DNA of 64,000 bases from Rodentibacter sp. Ppn85 (GTDB lineage: Bacteria > Pseudomonadota > Gammaproteobacteria > Enterobacterales > Pasteurellaceae), in contig NZ_MLHS01000012.1 in NCBI RefSeq assembly GCF_001999335.1, positions 1 to 64,000 on the forward strand. Direction: 5' to 3'. A program made the translations under genes and the position numbers. Every line of letters begins with the position of its first letter. The first letter of the stretch is position 1. The notes under the pieces were generated by a model. That model ran no database searches. It saw nothing but the letters and a program-made list of their open reading frames with translations, and was not told the origin of the DNA. Below are positions 51,255 to 60,995 of this stretch, in pieces.

Positions 51255-53525
51255 TTAAATCTTACACGCCCCACCAGCACAGCCGTCATCAAGATCTTCT
51301 TGAGCATCTTCGGCGCCGTCGCGGGTGTTTTGGTAGTAAAGAGTTTTTAAGCCGTATTTGTAAGCGGTTAATAAATCTTTTAATAGCACTTTCATTGGTA
51401 CTTTACCGTCTTCAAAACGTTTTGGATCGTAGTTAGTGTTAGCGGAAATTGCTTGATCCACGAATTTTTGCATAATGCCGACTAAGTGGAGATAGCCATC
51501 ATTGTTTGGAATATCCCACAGCAATTCGTAATTGTCGCTTAAGTTTTCGTAATCCGGCACCACTTGTTTTAAGATCCCGTCTTTTGAGGCTTTCACACTG
51601 ACATGACCGCGCGGTGGTTCAATACCATTGGTTGCGTTAGAAATCTGTGATGAAGTTTCTGACGGCATTAATGCAGTGAGGGTCGAGTTACGTAAGCCGA
51701 ATTCTTGAATGTCTTTACGCAAACTTTCCCAATCGTAGTGCAATGGTTCTTGTGTGAGCGAATCCAAATCTTTTTTATAGGTATCAATCGGTAAAATACC
51801 TTGTGAGTAGGTGGTTTGATTGAAATATTCGCAGGCACCTTGTTCTTTGGCTAAATTCATTGAGGCTTTTAATAAATAATATTGAATCGCTTCAAAAGTG
51901 CGGTGGGTTAAATCATTGGCACTGCCATCAGAATAACGCACGCCGTTTTTCGCTAAGTAATAGGCATAGTTAATTACACCAATACCGAGAGAACGGCGGG
52001 CAAGGGAGCTGCGTTTTGCTGCGGCGACAGGGTAGTCTTGATAATCTAATAAGGCGTCTAATGCACGAACGGCAAGATTCGCTAATTCTTCCAATTCATC
52101 AAGATTTTCAATTTTGCCTAAGTTAAATGCGGAAAGAGTACAAAGGGCAATCTCACCGTTTTCATCATGAATATGATTTAATGGTTTGGTTGGTAAGGCA
52201 ATTTCTAAGCATAAGTTAGATTGGCGTACCGGTGCCACTTGCGGATCAAACGGTGAATGCGTATTACAGTGATCTACATTTTGAATATAGATACGACCGG
52301 TTGAGGCGCGTTCTTGCATTAGCAAAGAGAAAATTTCAACCGCTTTAACGGAACGCTTACGAATGTTCGGATCTTGTTCGTATTTGAGGTAAAGTTCCTC
52401 AAATTTCTCTTGATCGGCAAAGAAAGCTTCGTAAAGTCCCGGTACATCGGAAGGACTGAATAAGGTAATATCACCACCCTTAATTAAGCGTTGATACATT
52501 AATTTATTTAATTGCACACCGTAGTCCATGTGGCGCACACGGTTATCTTCCACACCACGGTTATTTTTCAATACCAGTAGGCTTTCAGCCTCTAAGTGCC
52601 ATAACGGGTAGTAAACCGTTGCCGCACCGCCACGTACACCGCCTTGAGAACAAGATTTCACCGCCGTTTGAAAATACTTATAGAACGGAATACAACCGGT
52701 ATGGAAAGCCTCACCGCCACGAATTTCACTGCCCAGGGCACGAATTGCACCGGCATTAATCCCGATTCCCGCCCGTTGGGAAACATATTTCACAATGGCA
52801 GAAGCGGTGGCATTAATGGAATCCAAGCTGTCGCCACATTCAATTAATACGCAAGAACTAAACTGACGGGTTGGCGTTCTCACCCCCGCCATAATTGGGG
52901 TTGGCAAGGAAATTTTGAATGTAGAAGTCGCATCGTAGAAACGCTTGATATAGTCCAAGCGGGTTTCTTGCGGATATTTTGAAAACAAACTCGCGGCGAC
53001 CAATAAATAAAGGAATTGTGCCGATTCGTAAATCTCACCGGTTACACGGTTTTGCACTAAATATTTCCCTTCCAGTTGTTTTACTGCCGCATAAGAAAAG
53101 GTCATATCACGCCAGTGATCGATAAAACCGTCCATTTCATCCCATTCTTCACGGGTGTAATCGTCTAAAAGGGCATGATCATATTTGCCCATACGCACGA
53201 GTTTTTTGACGTGATCATATAAACGGGGCGGATCGAAATGACCGTAAGCTTTTTTGCGTAAATGGAAAATCGCTAAACGAGCAGCAAGATATTGATAATC
53301 CGGCGTATCCTTGCTGATTAAATCCGCTGCTGCTTTGATAATGGTTTCGTGAATATCGGAAGTACGAATGCCTTCGTAAAACTGAATATGTGAACGTAAC
53401 TCCACTTGAGAGACGGAAACATTTTCTAATCCTTCTGCCGCCCAAGTAATCACTCGGTGAATTTTATCAAGATTGATTTGTTCTTGCGAACCGTCACGCT
53501 TGGTAACCTTTAAACTCTTGTTCAT
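51255..53525 (-). CDS. nrdA: Class Ia ribonucleotide reductase alpha subunit
   Basis: Catalytic subunit reducing ribonucleoside diphosphates. N-terminal ATP cone (residues 1-90, KVTKRDGSQEQINLDKI) for dATP inhibition. Active-site cysteines are in FSSCVLIECGD, SNLCLEIALP and LCTLSAFNLG, and the redox pair at the tail is in GCAGGACKI. 756 residues from ATG 53525, matching family length and preceded by CAGGGA. The frame is open to 53567, but that start would lie inside the NrdR box. Confidence 0.96.
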   Translation of the reverse strand: MNKSLKVTKRDGSQEQINLDKIHRVITWAAEGLENVSVSQVELRSHIQFYEGIRTSDIHETIIKAAADLISKDTPDYQYLAARLAIFHLRKKAYGHFDPPRLYDHVKKLVRMGKYDHALLDDYTREEWDEMDGFIDHWRDMTFSYAAVKQLEGKYLVQNRVTGEIYESAQFLYLLVAASLFSKYPQETRLDYIKRFYDATSTFKISLPTPIMAGVRTPTRQFSSCVLIECGDSLDSINATASAIVKYVSQRAGIGINAGAIRALGSEIRGGEAFHTGCIPFYKYFQTAVKSCSQGGVRGGAATVYYPLWHLEAESLLVLKNNRGVEDNRVRHMDYGVQLNKLMYQRLIKGGDITLFSPSDVPGLYEAFFADQEKFEELYLKYEQDPNIRKRSVKAVEIFSLLMQERASTGRIYIQNVDHCNTHSPFDPQVAPVRQSNLCLEIALPTKPLNHIHDENGEIALCTLSAFNLGKIENLDELEELANLAVRALDALLDYQDYPVAAAKRSSLARRSLGIGVINYAYYLAKNGVRYSDGSANDLTHRTFEAIQYYLLKASMNLAKEQGACEYFNQTTYSQGILPIDTYKKDLDSLTQEPLHYDWESLRKDIQEFGLRNSTLTALMPSETSSQISNATNGIEPPRGHVSVKASKDGILKQVVPDYENLSDNYELLWDIPNNDGYLHLVGIMQKFVDQAISANTNYDPKRFEDGKVPMKVLLKDLLTAYKYGLKTLYYQNTRDGAEDAQEDLDDGCAGGACKI

Positions 53526-53561
53526 GAATACGATCCCTGCAATTGCTATGATATTTTTTGA

Positions 53562-53577
53562 ACACAATATATAGTGT
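53562..53577 (-). promoter_or_regulatory. NrdR box 1
   Basis: ACACAATATATAGTGT is an excellent match to the NrdR palindrome (ACACWATATATWGTGT type), 37 bases upstream of nrdA. Confidence 0.9.
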
Positions 53578-53592
53578 TGTAAAAAGAATGAT

Positions 53593-53608
53593 GCACAAGA
53601 TAATGTGT
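53593..53608 (-). promoter_or_regulatory. NrdR box 2
   Basis: GCACAAGATAATGTGT is a weaker NrdR palindrome whose centre is 31 bp from box 1, about three helical turns, the spacing typical of NrdR pairs. Confidence 0.8.
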
Positions 53609-53727
53609 TTCTTAGGTCAGATCAAGCAATAAATTTTTCTTGAAAACGATTGACAAAAAATTTGTTATTAAAAAACAAATACTTTTCTGATAATTGGTAA
53701 AAATATGAATTTTTACTTGAAAAAATA

Positions 53728-53773
53728 CAAAAAGTGCGGTCGAAAATTACATTGTTTTCGACCGCACTTTTAG
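53728..53773 (-). terminator. USS-pair terminator after dolP
   Basis: AAAAGTGCGGTCGAAAA pairs with TTTTCGACCGCACTTTT. On the minus strand it ends the lpoA-yraN-diaA-dolP run; each arm has an uptake signal. Confidence 0.88.
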
Positions 53774-53799
53774 GGGTAAAACGATTTATTTTAGGAAGA

Positions 53800-54381
53800 T
53801 TAGTTTAAATATTTGAATACCTTAACGACTTTTTGCACACCGTTAATTTTGCTGGCAATTTCTGCCGCCGCATCAGCTTGAGCTTGGGTTACATTACCTA
53901 ATAGGAATACTTCACCGTTTTCAGTGATGACTTTTACGTCCGTTGATTTTACACGATTATCTATTAACATTTTGGATTTTACTTGCGTTGTGATCCAACT
54001 GTCTTTGCTAATTTGCCCGATAGTAATTTTAGAGCCCACTCGTAACTCATTATAGACATCGGCTACGCCATCTACACCTTTTGCCAGGCCGGTGGCGGTT
54101 TCCTTTGTACTTTCACTCGGTACTTGACCGATTAATAATACGCGCGCACTGTAAGAGACGGCATTTACACGTGCTTCGGATTTGATTTGTTCATCTTTGT
54201 CTAAGGCATTTTCTACCTTAAATTCCAGGGTTTCATCATCTACTTGTGTACCCATTGTGCGCGGATCTGTTGCTACTTTTGTGCCTGCTGCGGCTCCGCC
54301 GAGTACTGCGGCGACACAGCCTTGTAGTAGAACGGAGACACTCATAATAAATACCAATTTTTTTAATGAAGTTAGTTTCAT
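53800..54381 (-). CDS. dolP: BON-domain outer membrane lipoprotein DolP (YraP)
   Basis: Division- and outer-membrane-stress-associated lipoprotein. The signal peptide ends at lipobox LLQGC with Cys near residue 22; two BON domains follow (VENALDKDEQIKS near 56, and VKSKMLIDNRVKST near 133). 193 residues. It stabilises the outer membrane and BAM function in enterobacteria. The order lpoA-yraN-diaA-dolP is conserved. Confidence 0.92.
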   Translation of the reverse strand: MKLTSLKKLVFIMSVSVLLQGCVAAVLGGAAAGTKVATDPRTMGTQVDDETLEFKVENALDKDEQIKSEARVNAVSYSARVLLIGQVPSESTKETATGLAKGVDGVADVYNELRVGSKITIGQISKDSWITTQVKSKMLIDNRVKSTDVKVITENGEVFLLGNVTQAQADAAAEIASKINGVQKVVKVFKYLN

Positions 54382-54473
54382 TTCTTTCTCCTTTATTTAA
54401 ATGAATCAGTTAGTTAGTCAAATAAATAGTGAAATAGTTTAGGGGCCGGCTCCCAATGATGATGGGTATTCTA

Positions 54474-55058
54474 TCAAACTCTTGGAAATAATGTTTGATC
54501 AATTAATTCGCAAACTGCATTAATCACAAATAAATGATTTTCTAAAATACGACTTTCTTTATTGGTAGGAATGGAAATTTCCAAATCTTGTTCTGCTAAT
54601 AGACCTTGAATAGTATCGTTATTTGAACCGGTTAACGCAATGACATTAATTTCTTTACTCACCGCATTGGCAATGGTGTTTAGTACGGCTTTCTCCACAC
54701 CAAGCGGAGCAAACGCAATAAGTAAATCGCCGGGTTTTGCCATTGCGTTAAATTGATGTTGATAGAGATTTTCCGGAGAATGATCAAAAACTAGTGAGGA
54801 TCCGACCGCACTTTCTAGGCTGAGCAGGACAGAAGGAAAGCTTGGGCGTTCAATATCATAGCGGTTAAGCAGATTGGAAACTAAAAATTGTGCATTGGCG
54901 TAAGAGCGCGCGATACCGCAAGCAATCACTTTATTGCCGCCAAGTAAGCATTGAATAACTTTTTGACTTGCATTAGCTATATTTTCCGTCAGTAAACTGG
55001 AAGCGGAAATTTGAATTTGAATACTTTCGCTATAAATGTCTTTAACTTGTTGTAACAT
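54474..55058 (-). CDS. diaA: DnaA initiator-associating protein DiaA
   Basis: SIS-domain protein that binds DnaA and promotes timely initiation at oriC; also close in fold to GmhA. GGNKVIACGIARSYANAQFLVSNLLNR-type region near residues 38-64 (here cited as KVIACGIARSYANAQF) carries the SIS site. 194 residues. Assigned DiaA rather than GmhA by its place between yraN and dolP. Confidence 0.9.
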   Translation of the reverse strand: MLQQVKDIYSESIQIQISASSLLTENIANASQKVIQCLLGGNKVIACGIARSYANAQFLVSNLLNRYDIERPSFPSVLLSLESAVGSSLVFDHSPENLYQHQFNAMAKPGDLLIAFAPLGVEKAVLNTIANAVSKEINVIALTGSNNDTIQGLLAEQDLEISIPTNKESRILENHLFVINAVCELIDQTLFPRV

Positions 55059-55072
55059 AATTGAAAATAAAA

Positions 55073-55432
55073 TTAGTCGAGAAAATTAGGAATCCATTGA
55101 ATATCTTGTGTGTTTTTGCCGAAAGCGATGAGATCAAAACGGCAATCAGCATCTTCTAAGCTAAGATTGTGATTGGCAAGCCACAGATTGGCGGCATCAA
55201 GCCATTTTTGCTGTTTATTCCAATCAACGCTATCAATAGCCGAGCCAAAGCGTGTATTTGAACGTTGGCGTACTTCCACAAACACAATAGTTTGTCCGTC
55301 TTGCATAATGAGATCTAATTCGCCACATTTAAAATACTGATTTGCTGCAATAAAATGCAATCCTTTTGATTCCAAAAAAAGGCGGGCTTGATGCTCAAAG
55401 CCCGCTCCTTGTTGGCGTTTTAACGAAAACAT
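55073..55432 (-). CDS. yraN: YraN/UPF0102 nuclease-fold protein
   Basis: 119-residue protein with a restriction-endonuclease-like core: [21 protein letters not shown] near residues 47-67 contains the (D/E)xK-like ExR pattern. Homologues are linked to Holliday-junction-like DNA processing or natural transformation, unproven. It ends just before diaA and begins 1 base after lpoA. Confidence 0.9.
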   Translation of the reverse strand: MFSLKRQQGAGFEHQARLFLESKGLHFIAANQYFKCGELDLIMQDGQTIVFVEVRQRSNTRFGSAIDSVDWNKQQKWLDAANLWLANHNLSLEDADCRFDLIAFGKNTQDIQWIPNFLD

Positions 55433-55433
55433 A

Positions 55434-57155
55434 TTAGTTAGCCACCGGTACCACTTGACCGTTTTGGTATTGGAACCAAGTCATATCGCGTTCTACATTG
55501 CAGTTTGGCCCTGCGCTTAAGATGCCTGTTAAACCGCTTAATTGATAGCCCGGTACTTGTCGTAATTCATTGAAATGATTGATTAATAACCAAGCATCCG
55601 CACCCATTGCATACAAACGCATTAGCTGATATTCACCACCGGTTGAACCCGCCACTTTTTGATATTGCGCGGATGTAGATTCTTTGAAAAACGGAATATC
55701 GCTAAATTGTACGCCGTTCATTTGCGTTACATATTCAGCGGAATTGCTTGCCGAATTAGAACGCGAACTTGCGTAGATTTTTAAATTTGGTGCGCTATTT
55801 GCAAGATAACCTTTGATTTCTGCCAATTCTTCAGGATTGGCGACTGCATAAAGTGCAGTCGAATTTGTACCGTTTTCTTGCAAGAAATAAGGCACATCAG
55901 CCGGTAAATTATAGTAGCGAATGTTGGCATCCGTTGAGGCTAATTGCTGCCAACGAACATTAAAGGCATTGCCGACACGCTGACCTAATTCATTTTGCGG
56001 CATCGCAACAACAGGGTTGCGTACTCCGTCATTCCACATTTTGGTTGCGGCCGATTCGGCTTCATCTTCCGGCGATAAACCGTAGTAGCACATCTGGTTA
56101 ATGGCAAGGGTATTTTGTGTTGAGTTTAAGGCTAATACATCAATCCCTTGTAGAGACGCCGGATTATTAATGATCGCATCCACATTTTGTTTTAAAAGAG
56201 GCCCCACCAAGGCTTTCACACCGGCTTGTTTTGCTTGTGCGATAATATCGTCAATGGAATAAGTAGATGAATCAAAAATTTGTACGGGAATGGTCGAATT
56301 TCCTTTGGCATCATTAAAACCGGATAGAATAGTATTGCCTAAAATTTGCCCGTCTCCGCTAATCGGCAAGATTAAACCGATTTGTGCAAGATTGGTTTGT
56401 TGAAAGTTCAACAAGCTTTGTAATTCTTTTGGAAAGAGAGTGGCTGCGGCATGGTTTGGATATGCAGTTTTCCACTGTTGTAGGGCTTGGCTTAACTGCA
56501 CAGGCTGACGAATATTGTCGTTATAGATTTTAATTAAAGTAAGCCAACCGCCTAATGCCGCATTGCCGTCATCCGGTGCATTATTGATCACACCCGTATT
56601 TGCCGAACGTAGTAATGCCCAAATTTTATCTACATTGCTTTGGCGGCGTTGTACATCGGTAAGATTGTTATCCATTTTTATACGAGCTTTTACTGCTTCA
56701 ATCACATCTTTACGGTTTTCAAAAATGGCCGCTTGCGTTTCATAATAACGGGCTTTTTGAGAAGCACTCAGCTTATTTAAATCAATTAAACGTAATTGGC
56801 TTTCCGCCACTTCATTTGCACCTTTCGCAGAAGAAAGACGGGCTTCAATTAGTGAACGGTCAAGTTTTTGTGCATCATTTAATTCGCCTAATTCATATAA
56901 TATTGCCTCAGATTGGGCAATTTTATTCTCTGTGATGAATGCGCGTGCAGCGAGTAATTTATAGGTTTCCTTATCCTCAACATTTTGGGTTTGTGCCAAT
57001 TTGTTCATATAAAATTCAGAACTGGCGTTAGCATCACGTTGAAGTGTTTCGGTGAAGCTACTGCCGAATAAATTGGAACAACCGGCTAACGCTACGGATA
57101 ATAAAATTGGCATTAAACGTTTTTTAAAACCTGTGCCTTGTAATAGAATAGACAT
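55434..57155 (-). CDS. lpoA: Penicillin-binding protein activator LpoA
   Basis: Outer-membrane lipoprotein that activates PBP1A from outside the peptidoglycan. Signal peptide with lipobox VALAGC (Cys near residue 26), N-terminal helical TPR-like domain (residues about 30-255) and a C-terminal periplasmic-binding-protein-like domain ([19 protein letters not shown] near 258). 573 residues, the same size I recall for H. influenzae LpoA, which is essential there. Confidence 0.94.
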   Translation of the reverse strand: MSILLQGTGFKKRLMPILLSVALAGCSNLFGSSFTETLQRDANASSEFYMNKLAQTQNVEDKETYKLLAARAFITENKIAQSEAILYELGELNDAQKLDRSLIEARLSSAKGANEVAESQLRLIDLNKLSASQKARYYETQAAIFENRKDVIEAVKARIKMDNNLTDVQRRQSNVDKIWALLRSANTGVINNAPDDGNAALGGWLTLIKIYNDNIRQPVQLSQALQQWKTAYPNHAAATLFPKELQSLLNFQQTNLAQIGLILPISGDGQILGNTILSGFNDAKGNSTIPVQIFDSSTYSIDDIIAQAKQAGVKALVGPLLKQNVDAIINNPASLQGIDVLALNSTQNTLAINQMCYYGLSPEDEAESAATKMWNDGVRNPVVAMPQNELGQRVGNAFNVRWQQLASTDANIRYYNLPADVPYFLQENGTNSTALYAVANPEELAEIKGYLANSAPNLKIYASSRSNSASNSAEYVTQMNGVQFSDIPFFKESTSAQYQKVAGSTGGEYQLMRLYAMGADAWLLINHFNELRQVPGYQLSGLTGILSAGPNCNVERDMTWFQYQNGQVVPVAN

Positions 57156-57230
57156 ATTCGCTTTTGCTCCATTATGAATGCGTCAATAATGAAGTGATCT
57201 TACTTATCTCAAACCTTAAAAGCAAACAAA

Positions 57231-58079
57231 ATGAATAATGTAACCGGAATTTTATATATCGTGGCAACACCGATAGGCAATCTGCAAGATATTACTCAAC
57301 GTGCTCTGGATATTTTTTCACAAGTGGATTTAATTGCGGCGGAAGACACGCGCCATAGCGGTTTATTACTTAGTCACTATGGGATTAAAAAGCCGTTTTT
57401 TGCGTTGCATGATCATAACGAACAGGAAAAAGCCGTTGTTTTGGTAGAAAAGTTAAAACAAGGAAGCAGTATTGCGTTAATATCTGATGCCGGTACGCCT
57501 TTAATTAGCGATCCCGGTTTTCATTTAGTGCGTCAATGCCGTGATGCAGGGATCAAAGTGGTTCCTTTGCCGGGCGCCTGTGCTGCGATTACCGCACTTT
57601 GCGCTTCCGGTATTGCTTCGGATCGTTTTTGTTTTGAAGGCTTTTTACCGGCGAAAACGAAAGCGCGCAAGGATAAGTTAGAAAACTTGTCGGAAGAAGA
57701 CCGCACTTTAATCTTTTATGAATCCACCCATCGTATCTTGGATACCTTTGCGGATATGCAAGAGGTATTGGGCGAAGATCGTTATGTGGTGTTAGCCCGT
57801 GAAATAACGAAAACTTGGGAAACCATTATGGGTGATAGGATTGGGAATTTACGAGAATGGTTAGCCGAATCGCCAAATCGTACTAAGGGTGAAATGGTAT
57901 TGATCGTAGAAGGTAAACCTAAGCAAGAAAATGAAGCGGAATTATCTCCTCAAGCGATTAAAGCCTTAACCTTGATTGCTCAAGAATTACCGCTTAAAAA
58001 AGCGGCGGCGATTGTAGCGGAATTATACGGCCACAAGAAAAACGCCTTGTACCAATTTGGATTGGATCATTTTAACTAA
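57231..58079 (+). CDS. rsmI: 16S rRNA 2'-O-ribose C1402 methyltransferase RsmI
   Basis: SAM-dependent tetrapyrrole-methylase-fold enzyme modifying C1402 at the ribosomal P site. [14 protein letters not shown] near residues 9-22, AAEDTRHSG near 36 and [14 protein letters not shown] near 83 are the family blocks. 282 residues. Divergent from lpoA with a 75-base gap, as in E. coli yraL-yraM. Confidence 0.95.
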   Translation: MNNVTGILYIVATPIGNLQDITQRALDIFSQVDLIAAEDTRHSGLLLSHYGIKKPFFALHDHNEQEKAVVLVEKLKQGSSIALISDAGTPLISDPGFHLVRQCRDAGIKVVPLPGACAAITALCASGIASDRFCFEGFLPAKTKARKDKLENLSEEDRTLIFYESTHRILDTFADMQEVLGEDRYVVLAREITKTWETIMGDRIGNLREWLAESPNRTKGEMVLIVEGKPKQENEAELSPQAIKALTLIAQELPLKKAAAIVAELYGHKKNALYQFGLDHFN

Positions 58080-58160
58080 TATTTTTTCCCAAGAATTTTC
58101 GTTTTTATATTGAGAATTTATCGGAATACCACAAAGAATTTTATGAATTTCGGAGAACAA

Positions 58161-59609
58161 ATGTTAAATCAAGTTTCAAACACATTACTTACCCCAAGCC
58201 ATTTATCAACTAAAGAATTGATGAATATTTTTGATGTGATGTCACACCGAAATATTGATTATGCCGATTTATATTTTCAGCTTAGTCAAGACGAAAGCTG
58301 GGTTTTGGAGGACGGCATCATTAAAGAGGGGGGATTTCACATTGATCGCGGCGTTGGGGTGCGTGCGGTATCCGGCGAGAAAACTGGGTTTGCCTATTCG
58401 GATCAAATTACGCTTTCTTCCCTTCAACAATGTGCTAATGCGGTAAAAGGTATTGCGCAAACTAAGCAGGGCAATATTATTGTGCCGACTGCGTTTAATA
58501 CTGTAAATCCGATTATGCGTTACGCTGCAGTTAATCCCTTAGAGAGTTTGTCGAAAGAGAAAAAAATTGAATTACTGAATTTGGTTGATCGCATTGCCCG
58601 AGCGGAAGATCCTCGTGTAACCCGAGTTTCTGCCAGCTTAAGTGCCGTTTATGAAGAAGTGTTGGTCGTGGCAACGGACGGTACATTGGCGGCAGACATC
58701 CGACCGCTTGTACGTTTATCGATTTCCGTTTTAGTGGAAGAAAACGGCAAGCGCGAACGAGGAAGCTGCGGCTGCGGCGGGCGCTTTGGATTGGATTGGT
58801 TCTTTGAAACCGTTGACGGCGATATTCGAGCGGTGAGTTTTGCGAAAGAAGCGGTTCGTCAGGCGTTGGTTAATTTAAGTGCGGTTGCCGCACCGGCCGG
58901 ATTAATACCGGTTGTGTTGGGGGCAGGTTGGCCAGGCGTATTATTACATGAAGCTGTAGGGCATGGGCTGGAAGGTGATTTTAACCGAAAGGAAACTTCA
59001 CTCTTTACCGGCAAAATCGGTGAATTGGTCACTTCACCGTTGTGTACCATTGTAGATGACGGCACGATTGCTAACCGTCGTGGCTCACTGACTATTGATG
59101 ATGAAGGTGTACCGAGCCAATGTAATGTACTCATTAAAGACGGCATTTTGCAGGGTTATATGCAAGATAAAATGAATGCGCGATTGATGGGGGTAAAACC
59201 GACAGGGAATGGTCGTCGTGAGTCTTATGCCCATTTACCGATGCCGCGTATGACAAACACTTATATGTTGGCGGGACAGAGTAATTTTGAAGATTTAATT
59301 GCTTCGGTCGAGCACGGCATTTATGCACCTCACTTTGGTGGCGGACAAGTGGATATTACTTCAGGCAAATTTGTGTTTTCCACCTCAGAAGCCTATCTTA
59401 TCGAAAAGGGTAAAATTACAAAACCGGTAAAAGGGGCAACCTTAATCGGTAGCGGTATTGAGGTGATGCAGAAAATTTCTATGGTTGCTGATAAAAGTGA
59501 ATTGGATTTAGGCGTGGGTGTATGCGGTAAAGAGGGGCAAAGCGTACCGGTTGGCGTAGGGCAACCGGCATTGAAGATTGATGAAATCACAGTAGGCGGA
59601 ACAAATTAA
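58161..59609 (+). CDS. tldD: Metalloprotease TldD
   Basis: Catalytic subunit of the TldD/TldE protease. The zinc motif [11 protein letters not shown] (HExxxH) is near residues 262-272. 482 residues from the ATG at 58161, which has a good ribosome site (CGGAGAACAA). The frame continues upstream to 58110, but the extension is not family-like. Its partner pmbA/tldE is at 34873, so the pair is unlinked. Confidence 0.94.
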   Translation: MLNQVSNTLLTPSHLSTKELMNIFDVMSHRNIDYADLYFQLSQDESWVLEDGIIKEGGFHIDRGVGVRAVSGEKTGFAYSDQITLSSLQQCANAVKGIAQTKQGNIIVPTAFNTVNPIMRYAAVNPLESLSKEKKIELLNLVDRIARAEDPRVTRVSASLSAVYEEVLVVATDGTLAADIRPLVRLSISVLVEENGKRERGSCGCGGRFGLDWFFETVDGDIRAVSFAKEAVRQALVNLSAVAAPAGLIPVVLGAGWPGVLLHEAVGHGLEGDFNRKETSLFTGKIGELVTSPLCTIVDDGTIANRRGSLTIDDEGVPSQCNVLIKDGILQGYMQDKMNARLMGVKPTGNGRRESYAHLPMPRMTNTYMLAGQSNFEDLIASVEHGIYAPHFGGGQVDITSGKFVFSTSEAYLIEKGKITKPVKGATLIGSGIEVMQKISMVADKSELDLGVGVCGKEGQSVPVGVGQPALKIDEITVGGTN

Positions 59610-59624
59610 TCCCAAAATTAATTG

Positions 59625-59666
59625 ATAAAAAATCGGATAAAACCGTAGGGTTTATCCGATTTTTAT
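59625..59666. terminator. Bidirectional terminator between tldD and ulaD
   Basis: AAAAATCGGATAAA pairs with TTTATCCGATTTTT around ACCGTAGGG between convergent genes. Confidence 0.85.
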
Positions 59667-59692
59667 TTAGATATTCTCGTTTGGAAGATTAG

Positions 59693-60373
59693 TTATACCC
59701 AATACTTTTCAATTTCAGCGCGAATGGCTTCTGCGATTGCTTTGCCTTTTTCTCCGACTAAGGCTCTGCCGGCAATAAAGGCTTTAGCATTTTTGATCTC
59801 TTTGAATAGATGAATATCTTCCGGCACAATGCCACCGGTGATGGATAGCTCAAGTCCTAGAACAGATAATTTTTTCATTAATTCAACATCTTCCGTTGTC
59901 CAACCTTTACCTGCTAATTCCGCATCGCGTGAACGGTGATAGATTGCTTGTGTCACACCTAGTTCAACCCACTCTTTGGCATCTTTTTCTACCGTCCAAT
60001 TTCCGTAGATTTCAATTTGAATTTCTTTTTTGACTTTTAATTCAGGGTGAGCAGCATTGAATTCGTCCGCCACCTTTTTACAAGCCGTTTTTGTCGCAGG
60101 GTGGGCGGCAGCGGAGACGGTCAACCAGTCAGCACCCGCTTCAAATGCCATTTTTGCTAAGATTGCCCCGCCGTCGGTAGTTTTCAAATCACACACGATA
60201 ATATGGTTTGGGTGTAAGGCACGCAAGGTGCTGACGGCTTTCATACCCTCTGCACAGGCTAAGATAGTGCCGATCTCAATAATTTCCACTAAATTTTCCG
60301 CTTGTTTGGCATCGGCAACGGCTTTTTCCAAAGAAAGGGAGTCAAGCGCAATTTGTAATAATGGTTTAGACAT
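59693..60373 (-). CDS. ulaD: 3-keto-L-gulonate-6-phosphate decarboxylase
   Basis: Decarboxylates 3-keto-L-gulonate 6-phosphate to L-xylulose 5-phosphate in ascorbate fermentation. OMP-decarboxylase-suprafamily (beta/alpha)8 barrel with DLKTTDGG near residues 62-69 carrying the Asp-Lys-Asp metal and catalytic residues, and the phosphate-binding end ITGGIVPED and IAGRALVG. 226 residues. Third gene of ulaAB-ulaC-ulaD; ulaE and ulaF are not in the window. Confidence 0.94.
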   Translation of the reverse strand: MSKPLLQIALDSLSLEKAVADAKQAENLVEIIEIGTILACAEGMKAVSTLRALHPNHIIVCDLKTTDGGAILAKMAFEAGADWLTVSAAAHPATKTACKKVADEFNAAHPELKVKKEIQIEIYGNWTVEKDAKEWVELGVTQAIYHRSRDAELAGKGWTTEDVELMKKLSVLGLELSITGGIVPEDIHLFKEIKNAKAFIAGRALVGEKGKAIAEAIRAEIEKYWV

Positions 60374-60404
60374 AGTGATTATTCCTTCTGTTAAATTGAA
60401 ATAG

Positions 60405-60440
60405 GGGAAAGTGCGGTTAATTTTGGCCGCACTTTTTGAA
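60405..60440 (-). terminator. USS-pair hairpin between ulaC and ulaD
   Basis: AAAGTGCGG pairs with CCGCACTTT around TTAATTTTGG. It sits inside the ula operon, so it may lower ulaD expression or stabilise the upstream message rather than fully terminate. Confidence 0.65.
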
Positions 60441-60450
60441 TTTGATTAGA

Positions 60451-60918
60451 TTAGCCGTTTAGTGCTTTATCAATTGCCGCATAAACTTCATCGGCATTAT
60501 TGCAACTACGGAAGCGGTTTAAATCCACGCCGTCATCGCTATCCGGATCATCAAGGACTTGGGTAATTTCCATTAAACCTTGCATATGCTGATCGGAGTC
60601 GCTACCAGCAAGGGTAATTAACACATATACCGGATCCTCTTCTCCGTCGAAATAAATCGGTTCGTTTAAGGTAACTAAGGCAAATGCCGTTTTAATCACG
60701 CCTTCTTCCGGACGGGCGTGCGGCATGGCAAGCCCCGGTGCTAAAATAATATAAGGCCCCATTTTTTCGATATTGCTGATAATCGTATCGTAATAACGAG
60801 GTTCGATTGCGCCCGAAGCCTCTAATAAATCCGTACCGATTTTAATTGCCGCTTTCCAATCTGCAGCAGTTTGGTTAAGCTTGATCGAATTGTTGGCGAT
60901 AAGTGATTCTTTTAACAT
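60451..60918 (-). CDS. ulaC: PTS L-ascorbate EIIA component
   Basis: Mannitol-type EIIA domain that passes phosphate to UlaB. The phosphorylated His is in LAMPHARPEEGVIK near residue 67. 155 residues, as in E. coli UlaC. It lies 78 bases after ulaAB on the same strand. Confidence 0.93.
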   Translation of the reverse strand: MLKESLIANNSIKLNQTAADWKAAIKIGTDLLEASGAIEPRYYDTIISNIEKMGPYIILAPGLAMPHARPEEGVIKTAFALVTLNEPIYFDGEEDPVYVLITLAGSDSDQHMQGLMEITQVLDDPDSDDGVDLNRFRSCNNADEVYAAIDKALNG

Positions 60919-60995
60919 ATTAATATCCTTAATTATGTAGTGTGAAATTGGTGCGGTAAATTCTCGTTGAAAACCGACCGCACTTTAATTAGTCC

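Noticed and set aside
53526..53567. Longer nrdA start at 53567
   Set aside because: It lies inside the NrdR box and adds a non-family leader.
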